DNA of 64,000 nt, from the NCBI RefSeq assembly GCF_902459565.1, contig NZ_CABPSN010000002.1, positions 558,001 through 622,000 of the forward strand, in the 5' to 3' direction. The DNA comes from Pandoraea aquatica. Its GTDB lineage: Bacteria; Pseudomonadota; Gammaproteobacteria; Burkholderiales; Burkholderiaceae. The position numbers and the translations under genes were made by a program. Of the stretch, positions 17,944 to 28,514 are shown one piece after another (the first letter of the stretch is position 1; the number at the start of each line of letters is the position of its first letter). The notes under the pieces were generated by a model. It ran no database searches. It was not told the origin of the DNA and worked only from the letters and a program-made list of their open reading frames with translations.

Positions 17944-19806
17944 ATGCGCCGTTGGTCATGGATCGTCGTCATGTTGCTGGCGAGTGTCCTGTTTTGCTGG
18001 TTGACGTACTCCCTGAGCTGGCAGCGGGGTGTGGCCGACCTGCGCGTGAACGCCGGCGCGCGTGTCGAGCGTTACGCAGGCAGCCTGCGCAGCACCGTCG
18101 ACCGCTACGAATTTCTTCCGTATCTGCTCTCGCTGCATCCGTACGTGCACGACCTGTTGCTCAATCCGAAAGACAAGGCAGTCGTGCAGCGGGCCAACGA
18201 TTATCTGTTCGACGTCAATCAACGCGCCAAGGCATCGGCAGCGTATGTGATCGACGCCAATGGTCTGGCACTCGCCGCGAGCAACTGGCGCGAGAAGGCC
18301 ACGTTCGTCGGACAGGAGTATCGCTTCCGTCCGTATTTCATCGACGCCATCAAAGGCGCATTCGGCCGTTTCTACGGCGTGGGGACCACGTCCGGCGAGC
18401 CGGGGTATTTCGTCTCTCAGCCGATTCTCGTCGACGGCCAGATCCACGGCGTGGTCGTGGTAAAGCTGAATCTGGAGTGGTTTCAGCGCGCGGGGGCGGA
18501 TGCCTCCGAACCCGTTGTCGTGGCCGACGACCATGGCGTGATCTTCCTGTCGTCCGAGCCGCGCTGGCAGTATCGTTCGCTCACGCCGCTCGCGCCTGAC
18601 GTGAAGGCGGCGCTCGACAGCACGCGTCAGTATTACAACCAGAACGTCACGCCGCTCGCGTGGAGCGAGGACGAACGACTCGACACCGACGGCGAGGTCG
18701 TGACGGTGCATGACGGAAGGGGCGCGGGCAAGAACCGGCGCTTTCTCGCCGTGCAGCGCAAGTTGGGCGAGCCGGACTGGACGCTCATGTACTTCGCGCC
18801 GCTCGATCAGGTGATCGCCAACGCACGGATTGCGGCCGTGGCCGCGGCGTGTCTGGCGGCGTTCACTTGTTTGCTGGGGGTGGCGTGGAATCAGCGGCGT
18901 CAGCGCGTGCGCGACATGCTCAAGAGCCGTGAACTGTTGCAGTCCGCCTATGCCGAACTGGGCGAGCGTGTGGCCGAACGCACGGCCGATCTGCAATCCG
19001 CCAACGAGCGTTTGCAGACGGAAGTGCAGGAGCGCTCGCGCACCGAACACGAATTGCGCGAGGCGCAGAGCGAACTCGTGCAGGCATCGAAACTCGTGGC
19101 GCTGGGGCAGATGGCTGCCGGCATCACGCATGAACTTAACCAGCCGCTCTCGGCGCTGCGCAGTTTCTCGGACAACACGCGCGTGCTGATCGAGCGCCGG
19201 GAGTACGACGCCGCGCAGGAGAACCTCGAAGCCATTGCGTCGCTCACCGACCGCATGGGCAAGATCACCGGGCAGTTGCGCCTCTTTGCGGGGCGCGCGC
19301 GACGTGGCGATATGGAAGCCTCGGTGCAGCGCGCGCTGGACAATACGTTGATGCTGCTGCGCGGGCGTCTGGCCGGTATTCACGTGACGACCACGTTCGC
19401 GCGTGGCCTGGACGATGTGCAGGTCGCGTGCGAGGGCTTGCGTCTCGAACAGGTGTTGATCAATCTGGTGGGTAACGCCATCGACGCGGTGGTGGGGGTG
19501 GCTAACCCGCAAGCCTCACCGTCCTCACCGTCGATATGGATCGATGTGGACGCGGACGACCTGTGGGCGCGCATTTACGTGCGCGACAACGGGCCGGGCA
19601 TTTCGGAGGCACATATGCCGCGTCTGTTCGAGCCGTTTTTCAGTACCAAGGAGGGCGGTCAGGGCATGGGGCTCGGACTCGCAATTTCGTCATCCATCGC
19701 ACAAGAGAACGGCGGCCAGTTGGTCGCCCGCAACGTTCCGGGCGGTGGGGCTGAATTTCTCGTGACGCTGCGCCGCGTGCAACGCACCGGCGCGACAATC
19801 GCATGA
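17944..19806 (+). CDS. dctB: C4-dicarboxylate sensor histidine kinase DctB
   Basis: A 620-residue membrane sensor kinase. An N-terminal helix (about 5-25), a periplasmic double-PAS/Cache sensor domain (about 30-290) and a second helix (about 295-315) are followed by a coiled linker. The kinase core has the H box MAAGITHELNQPLSALR, N box NLVGNAIDA, G1 DNGPGI and G2 GMGLGLAIS. GTG/ATG options exist further upstream (an ATG at 17788 adds 52 polar residues), but ATG 17944 has AGGA at good spacing and gives the usual length. The stop overlaps dctD, so kinase and regulator are coupled. Confidence 0.9.
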   Translation: MRRWSWIVVMLLASVLFCWLTYSLSWQRGVADLRVNAGARVERYAGSLRSTVDRYEFLPYLLSLHPYVHDLLLNPKDKAVVQRANDYLFDVNQRAKASAAYVIDANGLALAASNWREKATFVGQEYRFRPYFIDAIKGAFGRFYGVGTTSGEPGYFVSQPILVDGQIHGVVVVKLNLEWFQRAGADASEPVVVADDHGVIFLSSEPRWQYRSLTPLAPDVKAALDSTRQYYNQNVTPLAWSEDERLDTDGEVVTVHDGRGAGKNRRFLAVQRKLGEPDWTLMYFAPLDQVIANARIAAVAAACLAAFTCLLGVAWNQRRQRVRDMLKSRELLQSAYAELGERVAERTADLQSANERLQTEVQERSRTEHELREAQSELVQASKLVALGQMAAGITHELNQPLSALRSFSDNTRVLIERREYDAAQENLEAIASLTDRMGKITGQLRLFAGRARRGDMEASVQRALDNTLMLLRGRLAGIHVTTTFARGLDDVQVACEGLRLEQVLINLVGNAIDAVVGVANPQASPSSPSIWIDVDADDLWARIYVRDNGPGISEAHMPRLFEPFFSTKEGGQGMGLGLAISSSIAQENGGQLVARNVPGGGAEFLVTLRRVQRTGATIA

Positions 19807-21155
19807 TGTACAAGAACCTCCAGATCCTATTTGTCGAAGACGACGAACTCGTGCGGCGTGCCACGCTGCAAAGCCTGCAACTCGCCGGGCTCGATGCCTT
19901 TGGGCTCGCCTCGGCCGAGGCGGCGCGCGAGCGCATCACGCCGGACTTCGCCGGTATTGTCGTGTCGGACATTCGTCTGATCGGCATGAGCGGGCTCGAA
20001 TTGCTCACGCATCTGCGTCAGCACGCGCCGGAAGTGCCGGTCATTCTCGTCACCGGTCATGGCGATATTTCGATGGCGGTGCAAGCCATTCGCGACGGTG
20101 CGTACGACTTCATCGAGAAGCCCTTTGCGCCGGACCGTTTGATCGAGTCGGCCAAGCGCGCGCTGGAAACGCGCAAGCTGATGCTGGAGAACCAGGCGCT
20201 GCGCCGTGAGCTGGCGGAGCAGGGCGGACGCGCCTCGCGCATCATCGGACGCAGCCCGTCGATGGAGACGCTGCGCACGCTCATCGCTAACGTCGCCATG
20301 ACGGATGCCCCGGTGCTCATCAACGGCGACACCGGCACTGGCAAGGAGCTGGTCGCACGCAGTTTGCACGAGTTGTCGCGTCGCCGCGATGCGCCGTTCG
20401 TCGCACTGAACTGCGGGGCGCTGCCCGAGGCGATCTTCGAGAGCGAGATGTTCGGCCATGAGGTCGGTGCGTTTACCGGTGCGGCGAAGCGTCGTATCGG
20501 CAAGCTTGAGCATGCGTCGGGCGGCACGCTGTTTCTCGACGAGATCGAGAGCATGCCCGCCGCGTTGCAGGTGAAGCTGCTGCGCGTGTTGCAGGACGGC
20601 GTGCTGGAGCGCCTCGGTTCGAACCAGTCGATTCGCGTGGACTGCCGCGTGGTGGCGGCTGCCAAGGGCGATATGGAAGCGCTCGTGCGTGAGGGGACGT
20701 TCCGTCGCGATCTCTACTATCGTCTAAATGTGGTGACGCTTGCGCTGCCGCCGTTGCGCGAGCGTCGCGAGGACATCCTGCCGCTGTTCGAACACTTCAT
20801 GCTCGATGCGGCGGTGCGTTACGGACGCCCTGCGCCGGTGGTGTCGGACCGGATGCGTCAGGAGTTGTTGCAGTCGGACTGGCCGGGCAACGTGCGCGAG
20901 TTGCGCAACGCGGCCGACCGTCTCGTGCTGGGTGTGGCGAGTGCGCCAGAAGGCGAGTCGCTCGCGCCCCTGCCGCTCAAGGAGCAGGTGGAACGGTTCG
21001 AGCGCGCCGTGCTTCAGGAAGCGTTGGAGCACAGCAAGGGCAACGTGGCGGCGACGGCTGAGGCGTTACATGTGCCGAAAGCGACGCTGTACGAAAAGCT
21101 CAAACGCTATGGCCTGCATACGCGCGGGCACGGCGAGGGTGGCGACGGGCGGTGA
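19803..21155 (+). CDS. dctD: Sigma-54-dependent response regulator DctD
   Basis: A 450-residue NtrC-type activator. Residues 5-120 are a receiver domain with the acidic pocket FVEDDE, phospho-acceptor aspartate in VVSDIRL and the conserved lysine in IEKPF. The AAA+ domain (about 145-380) carries Walker A GDTGTGKE, the sigma-54 contact loop GAFTGA, Walker B GGTLFLDEIE and an arginine finger region FRRDLYYRL. The C-terminal Fis-type HTH reads GNVAATAEALHVPKATLYEKLKRYG. It is activated by DctB and should act on the sigma-54 promoter at 13535-13550. The start overlaps dctB by four bases. Confidence 0.95.
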   Translation: MMYKNLQILFVEDDELVRRATLQSLQLAGLDAFGLASAEAARERITPDFAGIVVSDIRLIGMSGLELLTHLRQHAPEVPVILVTGHGDISMAVQAIRDGAYDFIEKPFAPDRLIESAKRALETRKLMLENQALRRELAEQGGRASRIIGRSPSMETLRTLIANVAMTDAPVLINGDTGTGKELVARSLHELSRRRDAPFVALNCGALPEAIFESEMFGHEVGAFTGAAKRRIGKLEHASGGTLFLDEIESMPAALQVKLLRVLQDGVLERLGSNQSIRVDCRVVAAAKGDMEALVREGTFRRDLYYRLNVVTLALPPLRERREDILPLFEHFMLDAAVRYGRPAPVVSDRMRQELLQSDWPGNVRELRNAADRLVLGVASAPEGESLAPLPLKEQVERFERAVLQEALEHSKGNVAATAEALHVPKATLYEKLKRYGLHTRGHGEGGDGR

Positions 21156-21236
21156 TGGGTGCAGACGGTTGCACGGTGGTGGGTGCATTCGTACGGCATT
21201 CGCACGGCATTCGTGCGCTGGTGTGGTCCGGAAAAC

Positions 21237-21264
21237 AAAAAGCGCCCTGCGGGGCGCTTTTTTG
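21237..21264. terminator. Bidirectional terminator between dctD and the TlpA-like gene
   Basis: AGCGCCC (21241-21247) pairs with GGGCGCT (21252-21258). A-rich sequence precedes it and six T residues follow, so it can end transcription from both convergent genes. Confidence 0.85.
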
Positions 21265-21284
21265 TTGGCAACTGGTGGCGAGCG

Positions 21285-21809
21285 TCAGGCTTGCTTCGCC
21301 AGTGCCGTCTCGATCAGCTTGTTGAGTTCCGCGTACTCCGGCTCGCCGACGTATTGCTTGAGCACCTTGCCGTTGCGATCCACGACGAACGTCGTCGGCG
21401 TGAGCTGGACGTTACCGTATTGCTTGGCGACGCTGCCGTCGGAGTCCATTGCGACCTTGAACGGCAACTGACGCGACTGCGCGTAGTTCATCACGTACAT
21501 CGGCGGGTCGTAGCTCATGGCCACTGCGACGAACTCCAGCCCCTGGCCTTTGTACTTCTCATACGTCTTCACCATCGTCGGCATTTCCTTCATGCACGTG
21601 ACGCAGCTCGTCGCCCAGAAGTTGACCAGATAAACCTTGCCTTTGAGTTGTTCGGTGCCGAGCTTCTGACCCGAGAGCAGCGTGAACGTCGCTTCGGGCG
21701 CGCGCTTCTGACCGGCGAACGTGAAGTACGCGGCAATCGCCACTGCGGCGATAACCACGACGGCGAGGATCTTGCCGAGGGGAGACTTGCGGGAGGTCGT
21801 AGCGCTCAT
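21285..21809 (-). CDS. TlpA/ResA-like thioredoxin-family protein
   Basis: A 174-residue membrane-anchored or secreted thioredoxin-like protein. An N-terminal hydrophobic helix (residues 12-32) is followed by an AhpC/TSA-Redoxin type domain. The active-site motif is WATSCVTCMKEMP, that is CVTC in place of the more usual CxPC, and the cis-proline loop is QLTPTTFVVDRNGKV. Such proteins reduce disulfides in periplasmic apocytochromes or other partners. It is the only gene of its transcript visible here; the next gene upstream on the same strand is another thioredoxin-like protein. Confidence 0.88.
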   Translation of the reverse strand: MSATTSRKSPLGKILAVVVIAAVAIAAYFTFAGQKRAPEATFTLLSGQKLGTEQLKGKVYLVNFWATSCVTCMKEMPTMVKTYEKYKGQGLEFVAVAMSYDPPMYVMNYAQSRQLPFKVAMDSDGSVAKQYGNVQLTPTTFVVDRNGKVLKQYVGEPEYAELNKLIETALAKQA

Positions 21810-21906
21810 GACACAGCCGTGTGGGTAATGGAGTTCGGTGGGGGGCAGAGATCCGTCGTTTTGACGTCGATCCGCCCTTGATTTGCCAACGATTCTACTC
21901 TGAATC

Positions 21907-22656
21907 TCAGCGCGTCGTGGTGCCGCTGCCCGGGGGCAGACGGGCGCGTCCGCGGGCGATAGCGTCGTCGAGATACGCGCCGTAGAAGTCTGGCAGACCT
22001 GCGCCGATCAACGGGTCTGCGACCGGGTGTCCGCTGGTATCGAGGAACAAAACCGTCGGCGACACCTTGACGCCATGGGCACGCGCCCACGCAACGCCGG
22101 TGGTCGTCGTGCCGTCGAAATCGCGCACGGGCGTTGTGCTGTCCATGCCGATTTCGCGCACTTCGTATTTGCCGCTGCGTACGAGCGGGGCCAACTCGCG
22201 CTGACGGATCGGGCCGCAGTAGACGCAATCGCGCAGCGACACGAGTACGATCAGCGGCGCATCGAGTGCGGCTGCACGACGTGCGTGCGCCGCGAAATCG
22301 GTCGCGAGCGGCACGGCCGCCTGCTGTTTAGCGGCGGTCCTGCTATCGAGCGGTTTTGCCGCAACCCCCTCATGCGGATAGGTGACGCCGGTTGCCTGCG
22401 CGAGAACGAGCGTCGAGGCGGCGGAAGTCGGGTGTGTAACCGACTGGCCGAAGCTGTCGTCGGCGCCCTGTGTGGCTGGTGAGGCCAGAACTGCAATCGG
22501 CATCATGATCGGCAGCGTGATCACTGCGCTGGCGATCAGTGACTTCAATGTTCGCGCACGTCCCATCGCCTGCTGCGACAAAGCAGGGGCTGCCGGGGCC
22601 GCCGGGGCAGCTCTGGCCGTTGAGGTAAGGGATGTTTTCGCGCGGATGGATGTCAT
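21907..22656 (-). CDS. Secreted thioredoxin-like protein with CVYC motif
   Basis: A protein of about 249 residues with an N-terminal export signal (LKSLIASAVITLPIMMPIAVLASP) and a C-terminal thioredoxin fold. The likely redox motif is RDCVYCGPIRQREL, followed by VSPTVLFLDTSGHPV, which supplies the cis-proline. The layout is that of SoxW-like or thioredoxin-fold proteins acting in the periplasm. ATG 22656 was chosen because it starts the basic stretch before the signal helix; a start at the internal ATG of MGRARTLK is equally possible. It lies 97 bases upstream of the TlpA-like gene on the same strand. Confidence 0.7.
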   Translation of the reverse strand: MTSIRAKTSLTSTARAAPAAPAAPALSQQAMGRARTLKSLIASAVITLPIMMPIAVLASPATQGADDSFGQSVTHPTSAASTLVLAQATGVTYPHEGVAAKPLDSRTAAKQQAAVPLATDFAAHARRAAALDAPLIVLVSLRDCVYCGPIRQRELAPLVRSGKYEVREIGMDSTTPVRDFDGTTTTGVAWARAHGVKVSPTVLFLDTSGHPVADPLIGAGLPDFYGAYLDDAIARGRARLPPGSGTTTR

Positions 22657-22753
22657 GCCGCCGATGATACCGGGAACCGCGCCACACCGTTTTGCCTGCC
22701 GCGCCGCATGGCGGATAATGGCGGCTTCCCTTTCTTCAACCGCTCTGACGTCT

Positions 22754-23293
22754 ATGAACCGCGTTGTCCGTGTCTGCGCTCTGCTTGCCGCGACCATCGT
22801 GATGGCCGCGTGCTCCCCTCGCTACGATTGGCGTGAGGTCCACGACAAGGATGGCGCGTATGCCGTGACCTATCCCGCCAAGCCCACGCAAGACGAACGC
22901 GAGGTGAAGTTCGCCTCCGGGCCGTTGCCGATGCGCATGCAGGCCGCCCGTGTCGACGCTGCGCTCTTTGCCGTGGGTGTGGTCACGCTGCCCAGCGATG
23001 ACGCTTCGCTGCGCCAGACCGTTGTCGACGAGCTGCGTCACGGTCTGCTCGCCAACGTGAGCGAGAGCCAGGCGACGCCCTCGCAAGTGATGGTGCGTCA
23101 GGCTGGCGACGCGCCGTCCCTTCCCGGCATGGCGGTCTCCGCACAAGGCATGGCGAGCGACAAAGCCGAACGGTACGTCTCGGCCCGCTTCGTCGGACGC
23201 GGCAATCACGTCTATCAGGTCGTTGTCATGGCGACGAAGGCCCCCGGCAAGGAACAAGTCGACCAGTTTCTGGATTCGTTCACGCTGGAGTGA
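22754..23293 (+). CDS. Putative lipoprotein
   Basis: A 179-residue protein with a lipoprotein signal: MNRVVRVCALLAATIVMAAC, with the lipidated cysteine at residue 20. The mature part has no motif I recognise with certainty; it reads as a compact alpha/beta domain with YAVTYPAKPTQDEREV and a closing KEQVDQFLDSFTLE, which resembles the small 'surface/extracytoplasmic' lipoproteins common in Burkholderiales. It is divergent from the SoxW-like gene and convergent with comM. Confidence 0.75.
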   Translation: MNRVVRVCALLAATIVMAACSPRYDWREVHDKDGAYAVTYPAKPTQDEREVKFASGPLPMRMQAARVDAALFAVGVVTLPSDDASLRQTVVDELRHGLLANVSESQATPSQVMVRQAGDAPSLPGMAVSAQGMASDKAERYVSARFVGRGNHVYQVVVMATKAPGKEQVDQFLDSFTLE

Positions 23294-23309
23294 CCGAAAG
23301 CACTCACAG

Positions 23310-24833
23310 TTAGTCCGGCGCTTCGCGGTACTGCACCGCCTCGGCCACATGATGTGACTCGATCGCATCGCACCCCGCGAGATCCGCCACCGTTCGGGCG
23401 ACGCGTAGCACGCGATGGTAGGTACGCGCTGACCAATGGTGTTGCGTCACCGCCCGGAGCAGCACATCTTGTGCTTCAGGGCGCAACGGGCATTGTTCAT
23501 CCAGGGCTCGGTTCGACAAACTGCAATTCAACTGCCCCTGACGCGATAGCTGTTGCTCTCGCGCTTGACTCACACGGCAAGCGACAACCTCGCTAGGTTC
23601 GCCAGTGGCAGGCATCGAGAACGTTTCCGGACTGAGAGCGGGGACTTCCACATGAAGATCGATGCGATCCAGCAACGGTCCGGAAAGACGATTGCGATAC
23701 CTCGTTACGGCCTCGCTCGTGCAGCGGCAGCTTCGCGACGGATGACCCAGATCGCCGCAAGGACAAGGATTCATCGCTGCCACCAGTTGGAACGCCGCGG
23801 GGAATGTGGCTTGTCCGCCTGCGCGCGAGATTGTCACGTGGCCCAACTCCATCGGTTCTCGGAGTACTTCCAGCACGCGTCGCTGGAACTCGGGTAATTC
23901 ATCAAGGAAGAGCACACCGCGATGCGACAAGCTGATTTCTCCCGGACGGGGTCCACTCCCGCCGCCGACCAGTGCCGCTGCTGACGCCGTGTGATGCGGT
24001 GCGCGAAAAGGGCGACGTCCCCAGTGCCGCATATCGAATCCGTTTGCGCTCAGACTCGCCAACGTTGCAGCTTCCACTGCTTCTGATTTACTCAACGGCG
24101 GAAGCAGCCCTGAGAGCCTTGTTGCAAGCATCGACTTCCCCGTCCCAGGTGGACCATAGAACAGGATGTGATGCCCGCCAGCTGCCGCGACTTCGAGGGC
24201 ACGCTTAGCTTGTTCCTGACCTTTGATATCGAACATGTTGGGCGCGTCCGCGGCGGCGTGGGCGGCTGCGGCGAGTTCGTATGGGACCGACGCGCGCGTT
24301 AGTGGCACAGCGACATCCGGCTCGGCGAGATGGGCGCAGACGTCGAGCAATGTACGCGCACCATAAATCGTCGCTTCCTCCACCAGCGCTGCCTCCTGCG
24401 CGCTACTCGTGGGTAGCACGAGTGAACGGGGCGACGGCGCGTTGGCCATCGCACTCGCCATTGCAAGTCCGCCACGGACCGGCCGTAACTCCCCTGTCAA
24501 TGACAACTCTCCGGCGAACTCATGCGTTCGCAGACCCCTTTCCGGTAACTGACCACTTGCGGCAAGAATGCCGAGCGCGATGGGGAGGTCGAAGCATCCA
24601 GACGCCTTAGGCAGATCGGCAGGGGCCAGATTGACGGTGATGCGTCGTGCGGGGAATTCGAAATGACTGTTCTGTAAGGCGGAGCGAACCCGCTCACGGC
24701 TTTCCTTGACTTCGGTATCCGGTAGGCCAACGAGCGACAACCCGGGTAGCCCATTTGCCAGATGCACCTCGACTGTGACCGGGCGAGCGGCCATTCCTGT
24801 GATCGCGCGACTGCTGACAACTGCCAACGACAT
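23310..24833 (-). CDS. comM: YifB/ComM family Mg-chelatase-like AAA+ ATPase
   Basis: A 507-residue AAA+ protein of the ComM type, a hexameric helicase that promotes branch migration during natural transformation. An N-terminal Lon-like domain (residues 1-165) starts MSLAVVSSRAITGMAARPV and is followed by Walker A GPPGTGKS, a Walker B region GVLFLDELPEF, sensor MNPCPCGDLG with a cysteine cluster, and the C-terminal lid. ATG 24833 has AGGGGAAG upstream and gives the family length; the frame extends further without a ribosome binding site. Confidence 0.93.
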   Translation of the reverse strand: MSLAVVSSRAITGMAARPVTVEVHLANGLPGLSLVGLPDTEVKESRERVRSALQNSHFEFPARRITVNLAPADLPKASGCFDLPIALGILAASGQLPERGLRTHEFAGELSLTGELRPVRGGLAMASAMANAPSPRSLVLPTSSAQEAALVEEATIYGARTLLDVCAHLAEPDVAVPLTRASVPYELAAAAHAAADAPNMFDIKGQEQAKRALEVAAAGGHHILFYGPPGTGKSMLATRLSGLLPPLSKSEAVEAATLASLSANGFDMRHWGRRPFRAPHHTASAAALVGGGSGPRPGEISLSHRGVLFLDELPEFQRRVLEVLREPMELGHVTISRAGGQATFPAAFQLVAAMNPCPCGDLGHPSRSCRCTSEAVTRYRNRLSGPLLDRIDLHVEVPALSPETFSMPATGEPSEVVACRVSQAREQQLSRQGQLNCSLSNRALDEQCPLRPEAQDVLLRAVTQHHWSARTYHRVLRVARTVADLAGCDAIESHHVAEAVQYREAPD

Positions 24834-25089
24834 GACTTCCCCTGTGAGTTCGCAACGCGCACGGCGTGTTGCATCGATGCCGTCGATGGTCGCTGCAGCG
24901 CCCCGCAAGGCACAACGCCTTATCGGTGCATAGGAAGGGATGGGGAAGGGTTTTCAGATCGGCGATGCCGTCTCACCGGACGAATCTGTGAGGCGGCTAA
25001 GAAGATTCCGATTGTCAATCAGGAATCCGGGAGGAACGAAGAAGCACGCGTCTCGTGCCGGGAGACAGTTGTTGAACCTCCAAAAGTAC

Positions 25090-25111
25090 AAGGGGCGCTT
25101 TCGCGCCCCCT
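25090..25111 (-). terminator. Hairpin after ubiK
   Basis: GGGGCGC-TTTC-GCGCCCC lies about 10 bases past the ubiK stop on the minus strand. The following T-tract is weak (TTGTACTTTTG). Confidence 0.5.
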
Positions 25112-25119
25112 TCGGATCG

Positions 25120-25368
25120 TCAGTCTTGCGCTTCGCTGCGCTGGCCTTCCAGCTCGGCCACGCGCTTTTCCAGCGCTTCGAGCTTTTCGCGCGTGCGGGC
25201 GAGCACTTGCGCCTGCACGTCGAATTCCTCGCGCGTCACCAGATCGAGTTTGGTGAAACCCTGACCCAGCAGGCTTTTGACGTTGCGCTCGATATCCTTG
25301 GCGGGCGATTGCTTGAGCATCTCGCTCACCTTGGCTTGCATGTCTTGCAGGATCTCGTTCGGTTTCAT
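25120..25368 (-). CDS. ubiK: Ubiquinone biosynthesis accessory factor UbiK (BMFP/YqiC)
   Basis: An 82-residue coiled-coil protein of the BMFP family. It starts MKPNEILQDMQAKVSEML and ends in a leucine-heptad helix EKLEALEKRVAELEGQ, matching YqiC/UbiK in length and order. UbiK binds UbiJ and helps the soluble ubiquinone-hydroxylation complex. The start is fixed by family length. It is divergent from the torF-glnK-amtB operon and its upstream region contains the NtrC-type sites of that operon. Confidence 0.88.
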   Translation of the reverse strand: MKPNEILQDMQAKVSEMLKQSPAKDIERNVKSLLGQGFTKLDLVTREEFDVQAQVLARTREKLEALEKRVAELEGQRSEAQD

Positions 25369-25391
25369 AAGCCTTCCTCTCGTCGTTTCTT

Positions 25392-25408
25392 TGCACCGAT
25401 GTGGTGCC
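25392..25408. promoter_or_regulatory. NtrC-type enhancer site
   Basis: TGCACC-GATGT-GGTGCC matches the NtrC consensus TGCACC-N5-GGTGCA at 11 of 12 arm bases. A second, half-conserved copy with a perfect GGTGCA arm lies at 25444-25460. Both stand about 250-320 bases upstream of the sigma-54 promoter start, a normal distance for enhancers. Confidence 0.75.
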
Positions 25409-25683
25409 TGCACCGTCAACGTGCTTCGTCGTGCTGGCCAGACCGGTGCAACGTGGTGCATTCCGGCACGGCCCCTCAATGTTGGCGCAACTCTAACACC
25501 GTTTTTTGCGCCCAGCCACCCAAGCGGCCCGGCCAGCGGCAGTCGCCTGCGCTTTTGACTCGAATTACCGCGCTTTGTTATGCCTGGTCTGTCGTTTGCA
25601 CGCCTCACATCCCCCGGAATTTTGCCAATTTTTTATCCCGAAATTCGTATCTTGCGCGTCGCAGCATACGCGGTCGAAGGACC

Positions 25684-25699
25684 TGGCACGGGAGTTGCT
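25684..25699 (+). promoter_or_regulatory. Sigma-54 promoter of torF-glnK-amtB
   Basis: TGGCACGGGAGTTGCT matches the -24/-12 consensus at every defined position. It lies 66 bases before the porin start codon, with the predicted transcription start near 25710. The downstream glnK and amtB are classical NtrC/RpoN targets. Confidence 0.85.
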
Positions 25700-25764
25700 C
25701 TACCCAGTTCAGAACCTGCCGCACGCTGTACTAAGACGTGAAACGTCAACTTAAGGGGAAAGTG

Positions 25765-26962
<1,198 letters not shown>

Positions 26963-26987
26963 AGGTCCCACATAAGAGACAACAATC

Positions 26988-28514
26988 ATGAAAAAACTAC
27001 TTGCCAAACTCCTGCTCGCCGCCGCCTTCACGGGTGTCGTGGGCCTCGGCGCCAGCGCCGCGCTCGCTCAGGACGCCTCGGCGCCTGTCGCCGCTTCGCA
27101 GTCCGCAGCACCCGCTCCCGCAGCGGCTGCCGCAACGCCGGCGGCCGCGCCTGCACCCGCTGCGCAAGCCGCTGCACCGGCCGCGCCTGCGGCGGCTCCC
27201 GTGCCGCCGAACAAGGGCGACACGGCCTGGTTGCTGACCTGCACCGCGTTCGTGATTCTCATGACGCTGCCCGGTCTGGGCCTGTTCTACGGCGGTCTGG
27301 TCCGCTCGAAGAACATGCTCTCCGTGCTGATGCAGTGTTTCATCATCTTCTCGCTGGTGGTCGTGCTCTGGGCGATCTACGGCTATAGCATCGCGTTCAC
27401 CGAAGGCGGGGCGTTCTTCGGTGGCTTCGATCGCTTGTTCCTCAAGGGAATGACGCCAGACTCTGTCGCGGCCACTTTCAGTAAGGGCGTGAATGTGCCG
27501 GAGTACGCCTACATGGCGTTCCAGGCTGCGTTCGCCGCGATTACCTGCGCGCTGATCGTCGGTGCGTTCGCCGAGCGCGCCAAGTTCTCGGCCGTGCTGC
27601 TGTTCACCGTCATCTGGTTCACGTTCTCGTACCTGCCGATGGCGCATATGGTCTGGTTCTGGGCCGGTCCGGATGCATACATCGATGCGGCGGCGGCTGA
27701 TGCGGCCAACGCACACGCCGGCTGGCTGTTCCAGAAGGGCGCGCTCGACTACGCTGGCGGCACGGTGGTGCACATCAACGCAGCTATCGCAGGTCTCGTG
27801 GGTTCGTACATGGTCGGCAAGCGCGTCGGCTTCGGTAAGGAAGCCTTCAAGCCGCACTCGCTCACGATGACGATGATCGGTGCTTCGCTGCTCTGGTTCG
27901 GCTGGTTCGGCTTTAACGCCGGTTCGGGTCTGGAAGCGAACGGCGGTGCTGCACTTGCCTTCGTCAACACGTTGCTCGCGACTGCCGCTGCCACGCTTTC
28001 GTGGACGGCCGGTGAGTGGATCGGCAAGGGCAAGCCGTCGATGTTGGGTGGTGCGTCGGGTGCCGTGGCCGGTCTGGTGGCAGTGACGCCGGCCGCTGGC
28101 TTCGTCGGTCCGATGGGCTCAATCGTGCTCGGCCTGATCGCCGGTCTGGTGTGCCTGTGGGGCGTGAACGGTCTGAAGCGCCTGCTCAAGGCCGACGACG
28201 CGCTCGACGTGTTCGGCGTGCACGGCGTGGGCGGTATGCTCGGCGCGATTCTGACGGGCGTGTTCGCTTCGCCGTCGCTCGGCGGCACGGGCATCTATGA
28301 CTACGTCGCCAACAAGGTGGCACCGGATTACTCGATTGCGGGCCAGGTCTGGATTCAGTTCCAGGGCGTGCTGACCACGCTCGTGTGGTCGGGGGTCGTC
28401 GCCTTCATCGCCTTCAAGATCGCCGACATCGTGCTGGGTCTGCGTGTGCCGGAAGACGAAGAGCGCGAAGGTCTGGACATCACCTCGCACGGCGAATCGG
28501 CCTATCACAACTGA
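26988..28514 (+). CDS. amtB: Ammonium transporter AmtB
   Basis: A 508-residue ammonium channel. A signal-like N terminus is followed by an unusually long Ala/Pro linker (about residues 28-75), then the Amt domain of 11 helices. Pore histidines are in GGTVVHINAA and in FGVHGVGG; conserved segments include GLGLFYGGLVRSKN and GASLLWFGWFGFNAGS. It acts in the inner membrane with GlnK as its gate and is regulated with it by NtrC and sigma-54. The low-complexity linker makes it longer than E. coli AmtB. Confidence 0.95.
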   Translation: MKKLLAKLLLAAAFTGVVGLGASAALAQDASAPVAASQSAAPAPAAAAATPAAAPAPAAQAAAPAAPAAAPVPPNKGDTAWLLTCTAFVILMTLPGLGLFYGGLVRSKNMLSVLMQCFIIFSLVVVLWAIYGYSIAFTEGGAFFGGFDRLFLKGMTPDSVAATFSKGVNVPEYAYMAFQAAFAAITCALIVGAFAERAKFSAVLLFTVIWFTFSYLPMAHMVWFWAGPDAYIDAAAADAANAHAGWLFQKGALDYAGGTVVHINAAIAGLVGSYMVGKRVGFGKEAFKPHSLTMTMIGASLLWFGWFGFNAGSGLEANGGAALAFVNTLLATAAATLSWTAGEWIGKGKPSMLGGASGAVAGLVAVTPAAGFVGPMGSIVLGLIAGLVCLWGVNGLKRLLKADDALDVFGVHGVGGMLGAILTGVFASPSLGGTGIYDYVANKVAPDYSIAGQVWIQFQGVLTTLVWSGVVAFIAFKIADIVLGLRVPEDEEREGLDITSHGESAYHN

